DNA from: Lunularia cruciata
Lineage: Eukaryota; Streptophyta; Marchantiopsida; Lunulariales; Lunulariaceae
DNA: 64,000 nt
Direction of reading: 5' to 3'
NCBI GenBank assembly: GCA_948567375.1
Contig: OX419756.1
Coordinates: forward strand, 38,356,552 to 38,420,551
Part shown: positions 57,085 through 64,000 of the stretch, one piece after another
Position numbering within the stretch: the first letter of the stretch is position 1
Layout: the number at the start of each line of letters is the position of its first letter
Position numbers and translations under genes: made by a program
Notes under the pieces: model-generated
What the model was told of the DNA's origin: nothing
The model's database searches: none
What the model saw: only the letters and a program-made list of their open reading frames with translations

Positions 57085-60000
57085 ATGGAGGAGATGATGA
57101 TTGATCAGGAAAATGTCGGACCTATCAAGAAGGTAAGGATTATTCTTTTCTCATGCCGTCAATTTGTGCTTCCTGTGGTAGAAATCTTCTAAGTACCCAC
57201 GATGCCTACACTTGCTTTTGGGAAATGCGAGACTAAACTTACGAATTCTGATGCAGAAGGGTGCTAAGGCGAAGGCACCTCCTAAGGGTTTGTCGAAGGC
57301 TGCCGCAAAGGTGCCACTGCAGTCAAGCTCAGCTGCCAATGTGGAGGCTGGTCGACAAGGGAAGACCATTGAAGAGACCTACCAGAAGAAAACTCAATTG
57401 GAGCATATCCTTCTGAGACCCGATACATATGTTGGCTCAATTGAGAAGCACAAGCAGACCTTGTGGGTGTACGAGGATGACAAAATGGTGAACCGAGATG
57501 TAAGTTATGTCCCTGGTCTTTACAAGATATTCGACGAGATCCTAGTGAATGCCGCTGACAACAAGCAGAGAGATCCCACCATGGATTCCGTTAAGGTCGA
57601 CATCAACGTTGCGGAGAACACTATCTCTGTGTATAACAACGGTGCCGGGGTTCCAGTTGAGGTCCATGCAGAGGAAGGAGTTTATGTTCCGGAGATGATA
57701 TTTGGCCACTTGCTCACCAGCAGCAACTATGACGATTCTGAGAAGAAAACCACTGGTGGACGAAATGGCTATGGAGCGAAACTTGCAAATATATTCTCCA
57801 CCGAGTTCACAATCGAGACAGCCGATGGAAACCGTCTACGCCGCTACAAGCAGGTTAGTCCTCTTTTAGTGTGAGTCGGTCTTTTTCAAGCTTTTAAAGC
57901 TCATCTACAGGTCCTTTTACTTCGTCTCTATTAATTTTTCTATGTAGCATTATCTCTTCTGTAAGCCTACTTCTTCACGACTTTGTGCTGAAAAGTCTGT
58001 GCTTGTTACGTTACCGGACAATTTGTTCAGAAAACTCGCCGTAACTTACTCAAGTGGTTGGCAGGTCTTTCAAAACAACATGGGTATCAAGGGGGAGCCC
58101 ACAATCACAAAGTGCAAGTCAAGTGAGAACTGGACGAGAGTGACATTCAAGCCTGATCTACCCAAGTTCAACATGTCTTACTTGGAAGAGGACGTTGTCG
58201 CCCTGATGAAGAAACGAGTTCTGGACATTGCAGGATGTCTCGGTAAGACAGTTAAAGTTGATCTAAATGGTCAGCGTATACCCATCAAATCCTTCACGGA
58301 TTACGTCTCGATGTATCTTACAGCGGCGGCTGCTACTGCAGGCAGAGAGGAGCCTCTTCCCAAGTAAGTTGCAAATTCATGTGTAGGTGATGTGAGTGGA
58401 CTTCGATTGAATTCTGTAATACAGTCGCCCGCGAATTTGAGTTGGATCCTTAAGAAGTATGGAGCATAATCACACATTGTGCAGGCTGTACGAGAAAGTA
58501 AATGACCGATGGGAGGTTGTGGTTACTCTCAGTGACGGTCAATTTTCCCAGGTAAATGAAGAACGAATCTGATCAACCATCCTTAAGTTTTATGAATATA
58601 ATTGCCGAAGACTCTCAATTGTTTACCACCCAGTAGAAATTGTATTTTCACCTAGTGTCAAGCGCAGATTCAAAATTTATTTGGTCTGACACACTTAAAA
58701 CATATTAACAGGTGAGTTTTGTAAACAGCATAGCTACAATCAAAGGTGGATCCCATGTAACGTACGTCTCGGATCAAGTTGTCAACCACTTATTGACAAT
58801 AGTGAACAAGAAGAACAAGACAGCGTCAGTGAAACCTTTCCAGATCAAGAGTCACATCTGGATATTTGTTAACTCGCTCATTGACAATCCGGCATTCGAC
58901 TCTCAAACCAAAGAAACATTGACAACTCGTCAGAGCAGCTTTGGCTCCAAATGCGAACTTTCCCCTGAATTTCTGAAGAAAGGTAAGGGTTCTTTCCGTT
59001 TATTACTTGCTCAAAGTCGAATGCAACATCTTGTTTGTGGTGCAAAATCCTTCTGATGATGCTTATTGCGATTGCAGTGGCAAAATGCGGTGTGGTCGAG
59101 AGTGTCCTCTCTTGGGCTGACTTTAAACAAAGCAAAGATTTGAAGAAGACCGATGGTGTGAAACGTCAACGAATCACTGGAATTACTAAACTAGATGACG
59201 CCAACGATGCCGGGGGAAAGAACTCGCAGGAATGTACCTTGATTCTTACAGAAGGAGATTCGGCTAAGGCTCTTGCTGTAAGTCATGTCATAACTAATTT
59301 CGCACGTTGCCTTGTCACAATCAATCAAAGCTAGTTCAAATTTGCCTTCGGTCGCAATTAATGCGCTTCCAACCCGGTTCCATTTATGTTCACAAGGATC
59401 CGGTCATAATCTATGCATTATGTCGTTCACAGATGGCCGGGATCAGTGTGGTGGGGCGAAACAAATATGGCTGTTTCCCACTGCGAGGAAAGTTGCTAAA
59501 TGTACGAGAGGCTAGTCACCACCAAGTTATGGAGAACGCAGAAATTAATAACATCAAACAGATTCTTGGTCTCCAACATGGGAAAGATTACGACAGTACT
59601 AAGTCATTACGATATGGCCATCTCATGATTATGACTGATCAGGTTCAAATCTATCCTTTCCTTTGTTCTTCTGATCCCAACAACGGTGCAATTACGGAAG
59701 AAACTGGATACCTTGTTAAATAGTGCCTTGGCTTTGACCAACTTACAGTTACATTCATCACTTCGTTTGAATTGCGCTCAATTTGCAGGATCACGATGGC
59801 TCTCACATCAAGGGTCTACTTATCAACTTCATTCATTCGTTCTGGCCTTCCCTTCTCAAGCTCCCCTCCTTTCTTCTTGAGTTCATCACTCCAATTGTTA
59901 AGGTACGTCGAAATTGTGAGGTAGATGTCTTCAAAGGTATTCTCGTGCGTCACTACTCTTGTTCCGCTAGCTTTCGTGTTTGATTCTCCACGTAGGTGCT

Positions 60001-63000
60001 CAATGTTCCTGCACTGACTTCGCTCACCATGTCGGGTGCAGGCCACGCACAAGAATGGCAACGTACTGTCGTTTTACAGCATGCCCGAATATGAATCATG
60101 GAAAGAGTCCGTTGCAGGTGAAGCCAAAAGGTGGACCATCAAGTACTATAAGGTTTGTTTTTGAAATCATGTCGCCGTTTAACAGTCCACAATGTCCATG
60201 ATGTGGTTCATGCATTGGCTGTGTTGAGCTGTGTTAACGACGCTATCTTCTGTTGACGAAACAGGGTCTGGGAACCTCAACTTCCAAGGAAGGGAAGGAG
60301 TACTTCATGGATTTAAGAAGGCACAAAAAGGACTTTGAATGGCAAAGTGAGAAAGATGGAGATGCTATTGAGATGGCCTTCAGTAAGAAAAAGGTGGATG
60401 CTAGAAAGACATGGTTGCGCCATTACGAGGTAAAGCTTGAATTAAGGAATTTCTACAGACAGTGTCCCTGCCTGATGTTCCAATTACATCGTTGGCCCTT
60501 TGTTTCCAACTATCCACAAGCATTTGCATTCAATGAGTTCTGGATCTCCCTTTCATCGAACGGCTTCTGTCCTCATTCCTCTATATCCACAAGCATGGAA
60601 TCCGTCTCTGACACTGTTGTCACCCTCTGCACGTCTAACAGCCCGGAACATTTCTCGACCAAAGGGCTGAAGTCATCAAGTACGAGGACTTCGTCAACAA
60701 GGAGCTCATTCAATTTTCTATCGCCGATCTAGCAAGATCTATTCCATCCATGGTCGACGGTTTCAAACCCGGACAAAGGAAGATTCTCTTCTGCTCATTC
60801 AAGAAAAATTTCGTTAAACAACAGAAGGTATGGATGATGGGGACTTTTAACCCTCAAGAAGGTTTGCTATGATCACATTAACGAGGGTACGTTAGACACA
60901 AATCAGATTCTCAAGAAGTGACATGACGTTTAATTGTGAAACTGCGTGCTGTTAGTCAATATTAAGCCTGATAATATGTTCCCCATCAGGTCGCGCAATT
61001 TTCTGGATACGTATCAGAAAATTCGGCTTATCATCATGGAGAGGGAAGTTTACAAAGTACCATTGTCGGCATGGCCCAAACTTACGTGGGAAGTAACAAC
61101 ATTAATCTTTTTGCTCCCCTCGGACAGTTCGGTACAAGAAATCAGGTATGACATGCTGAAGGAACAAACTGAATGTACTCTTAAACTGAATGAAGTTTAA
61201 CGTCGATTCGTATCTCTATCTTGTTGTAGTCTCGTCTACGTTCTTTAGCTACTGATCTGTAGAACTCAGCAACTCGTGGCTCAACATATATGCATAAACA
61301 GAATTGGTCATGGGACCAGTTACCCTTTAGCAAGTCACCCTTCGCACATTGCGTACTGATAAATCTGTACCTATCTTACAGGGTGGAAAAGATAGTGCAA
61401 GTTCTCGATACGTTTTCACTGTTCTCTCACCAATTACTCGCATACTGTTCCCACAACCCGACGACATGCTTCTGGACTACTTGAAAGAAGATGGCCAGTG
61501 TATTGAGCCAAAATGGTGAGCCTTGATTTAGATCTGTTTAATCTAAGTCGGAACTGTGCGGCAACTTTGCAGTGTATTTGCCACTTGAGCAGTGCTGTCT
61601 AAAAAGTGAGTACATTCTGTAGGTATGCCCCGATCCTGCCCATGGTGCTTGTGAATGGTAGTGAAGGCATTGGAACTGGCTGGAGTAGTTCAGTGCCGAA
61701 CTACAATCCAAGGGACATCGTGGCAAATCTCAAGTGCTTACTAAGGGATGAACCGATGTCGCCCATGGATCCCTGGTACAAAGGCTTCAAGGTACGTGCG
61801 AAGCTGTTCCGACGGATGTATCTGAAGTGTCGGGTACTTTCAGTACGAGGGTGATTAAGAGTTAAGGCCAAAGATTGCAGCTTCGAAGTATAGCGTAGGA
61901 TCTGATGCATGGCTTCAGAGTCCCTAATATTGTGATGCTTTAATAATTGTAGGGCACGATTGAACGTACAGCCGTGAAGGAGACTGGCGTGACCTACACT
62001 TGCACGGGAACGATTCACCAAATCGATGAAACGACCCTAAAGATCACGGAGCTCCCTGTGAAGAAGTGGACTCAAGACTACAAGGAGTTCCTTGAATCTC
62101 TGATGGTTGGGTCAGCCAAGGTGAAGGAGCCATTTATCAAGGTATGTAAATGGTATTAACATTTTGGGTACAAAACGAATTTTGTACCCAAAATGAGGCC
62201 AGATGCCGTTCCTTGAGGATGTCTATCTATTAGAAACCTTACTCCCCTAATCATCAATCTGCCTATTCGGTGATGGGTTCCTTCACTTGTCAGTGGTGAA
62301 GTAAGGTGACGTAAAGTAAAATTCAGTCACCTGCTAACGTTGGGTAATGATTCTCGATTAATAATTCTGTACTTTTGACGCAGGACTACCGTGAGCATGG
62401 AACAGACACGACGGTGGACTTTGAAGTTCAGCTTTCAGAAGAGAATATGGCGATAGCTTTGCTTGAAGGCCTTACCAAAAAGTTCAAGTTAACAACAACC
62501 ATAAGCACCAGCAACATGCACTTGTTTGACAAAGATGGTCTCATAAAAAAATATGATACTCCCGAGCAGAGTATGCATCCTATCACCTTCCATTTGAAAT
62601 TTCTATGACTGTTTTACTGCCTTTGTGGGTCCAGGTATGGATGTTCTCTAAAGGTGTTTGATCCTAAGTGACACCTATGACTGCAGTTTTGGAGGAGTTT
62701 TATCATATTCGTTTGGAACTCTACACCCGGCGGAAGGTCCCGATCTCAACCATAACCCCTCCTTTACTCCTTATGCATGATCAGAGATAACTCATTATCA
62801 GGAGTGGAGGATAGGGTAATTAGTCGTTTCAGTAGGAAACTTCCTCGGTTGTTCCTACCATTTTCACCACTAAAGCTACCATTCTAACGATATCATCTCT
62901 CCATGGTCATTATCGTTTCGCTAAGTGTGTGCACACCCTCCTCATGTCTAGGCCGTTCAACTTGAAAACCTGGAAACAGAGCTCTCAAAGTTGGCGAACA

Positions 63001-64000
63001 AGGTACGCTTCATCTTGGGGGTCGTGAAAGGGGAAATTATCGTCAGCAACCGGAAGCGAGCAGATTTACTGGAGGAACTGAGAATCAAGAAGTTCAGACC
63101 CTTCCCCAAGAATGCAAACAAAGAAGAACCGCCCGTAGCTGGAGCAGAGGCTCTTGAAGGAGAAGAACCTTCTGAGCAAGAAGAGCCTGTAAAGGAAAGC
63201 GTACGCAGTGGAGACTATGAGTATCTCCTCTCAATGGCTATCGGACAGCTAACTTTTGAGAAAGTTGAGCAGCTCATGAGTCAGAAAGATGAATTCGAGA
63301 GCCAAGTTGAAGAGCTGCGCAGGGCTTCTCCAAAGGATCTATGGGTGAAAGACTTGGAGGCATTTTTGGCGCAGCTTGATGTACGTATAATTTCCTCGCC
63401 GAGCACATGGACTGTTCCACTCATCAAATTGGATCGGTATTAATAGCGCCTACCCTTCTGCAGGTAATCGAGGCAGAAGAGGCCAGAGATGCCGAATACG
63501 AGAAGAAATGCATGGCCAATGAAGGTTCTAGAATTACGAAGCGAGCGGCACCCAAGGTTGTGAAAAAGGCTCCTACTAAGAAGACTACTACTACCACCAC
63601 TACCACTACCACTGCTACTGCTACTGTCACTGCCACTGTCGAGATGGAGGAAAGCTCTGATGTTGTGGCAAAGAGTAAGTGCTTTACAATTTTATCGAGT
63701 CACTGGACAACCTCTCATCTCACGAACCGCATGTATTTTGTACACTGAACACATGTTCTGACAAACTGTCCTGGCAGCGTGATTACTTCTCAGCAGTTTC
63801 CGCCGGAAATTTGAGTACTGCATAGACTAATTGATTGGAGCATCTCATTTGTTGTTTGAATCTTATTGACAATAACTCATGATAATACAGAAAAAGCAGT
63901 CGGAAAAGCCGCGGCTGCAAAGGGTGCTAAGAAGGCTCCTGCTGTCAAACCCGTGGTCGTAAGTCAATTTGCTGATAATTGTTTTATTTATTTATTTGGG
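57085..64000 (+). CDS. TOP2: DNA topoisomerase II (type IIA), 20 exons visible, 3' end outside the window
   Basis: It passes one DNA duplex through a double-strand break in another, using ATP. Exons, all GT-AG and in phase: 57085-57132, 57257-57853, 58065-58363, 58485-58551, 58712-58982, 59078-59277, 59433-59642, 59789-59902, 60042-60152, 60265-60429, 60642-60827, 60990-61145, 61382-61515, 61623-61791, 61953-62141, 62384-62570, 62687-62736, 62952-63380, 63464-63674, 63891-63958. They encode 1287 residues of an expected ~1450-1500. The GHKL ATPase has EILVNAADNKQRD, NNGAGVPVE and GRNGYGAKLANI. Toprim has LILTEGDSAKALA (about 482-494) and MTDQDHDGSHIKGLL (about 561-575). The catalytic tyrosine is in SSRYVFT (about residue 818), near Y782 of yeast Top2. 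The charged C-terminal domain carries a Thr/Ala run. No defect seen. Confidence 0.96.
63575..63640 (+). repeat. Trinucleotide (ACT/ACC) run coding for Thr in the TOP2 C-terminal domain
   Basis: An imperfect run of ACT, ACC, GCT and GTC codons encodes ten consecutive threonines followed by alternating Ala, Thr and Val. It lies in the poorly conserved tail after the catalytic core, in frame. Confidence 0.85.

Noticed and set aside
1-64000. CRISPR arrays, operons, bacterial-type promoters
   Set aside because: No regularly spaced short repeats; genes contain introns, so the window is eukaryotic.

Overview
The window looks like nuclear DNA of a land plant or close streptophyte relative. Its genes have short GT-AG introns, one begins with a serine/threonine-rich leader that could target a plastid, and the repeats are plant-type Ty1-copia and Ty3-gypsy LTR retrotransposons. 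I cannot fix the species. A non-seed plant is my guess, resting mainly on the unusual gypsy element described below.

Layout. 1-7.5 kb: old, decayed repeats: the tail of a gypsy element, a coding relic, a piece of gypsy leader, a LINE-like fragment and a dispersed repeat. 7.5-24.5 kb: a gene island with CHMP1 (ESCRT-III, minus strand), a SLY1-type Sec1/Munc18 protein (minus) and a roughly 12-exon gene for a probable plastid protein (plus). 24.7-35.4 kb: a Ty1-copia element whose gag was split by a chromodomain gypsy element with an exact TTGAT target duplication. 36.4-46.1 kb: a second gypsy element. 46.5-46.9 kb: a solo LTR of the chromodomain family flanked by TATTA. 47-56 kb: AT-rich, mostly unassigned DNA with LINE-like pieces. 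57.1 kb to the end: DNA topoisomerase II, 20 exons visible, running off the window.

The main discovery candidate is the gypsy element at 36.4-46.1 kb. Between its protease and reverse transcriptase, in the same reading frame as the reverse transcriptase, it carries a cytosine-C5 DNA methyltransferase domain with recognisable motifs I, IV, VI, VIII, IX and X. Downstream of its integrase, where the neighbouring gypsy element has a chromodomain, it carries a PHD finger. A selfish element with its own DNA-methylation writer and a putative histone reader is a plausible self-silencing or targeting system. From memory, retrotransposon-borne C5 methyltransferases have been reported in dinoflagellates and a charophyte alga; I do not recall the combination with a PHD finger being described.

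This copy is dead, and how it died is informative. All 13 in-frame stops from the end of the protease through RNase H are TAG or TGA, none TAA. That is what deamination of methylated CAG (CHG) and CGA (CG) codons gives. Related scars recur in the other elements: all three proteases read D-F-G where D-S/T-G is expected.

The host genes (membrane traffic, ESCRT, plastid, topoisomerase) have no obvious functional link to one another or to the elements.
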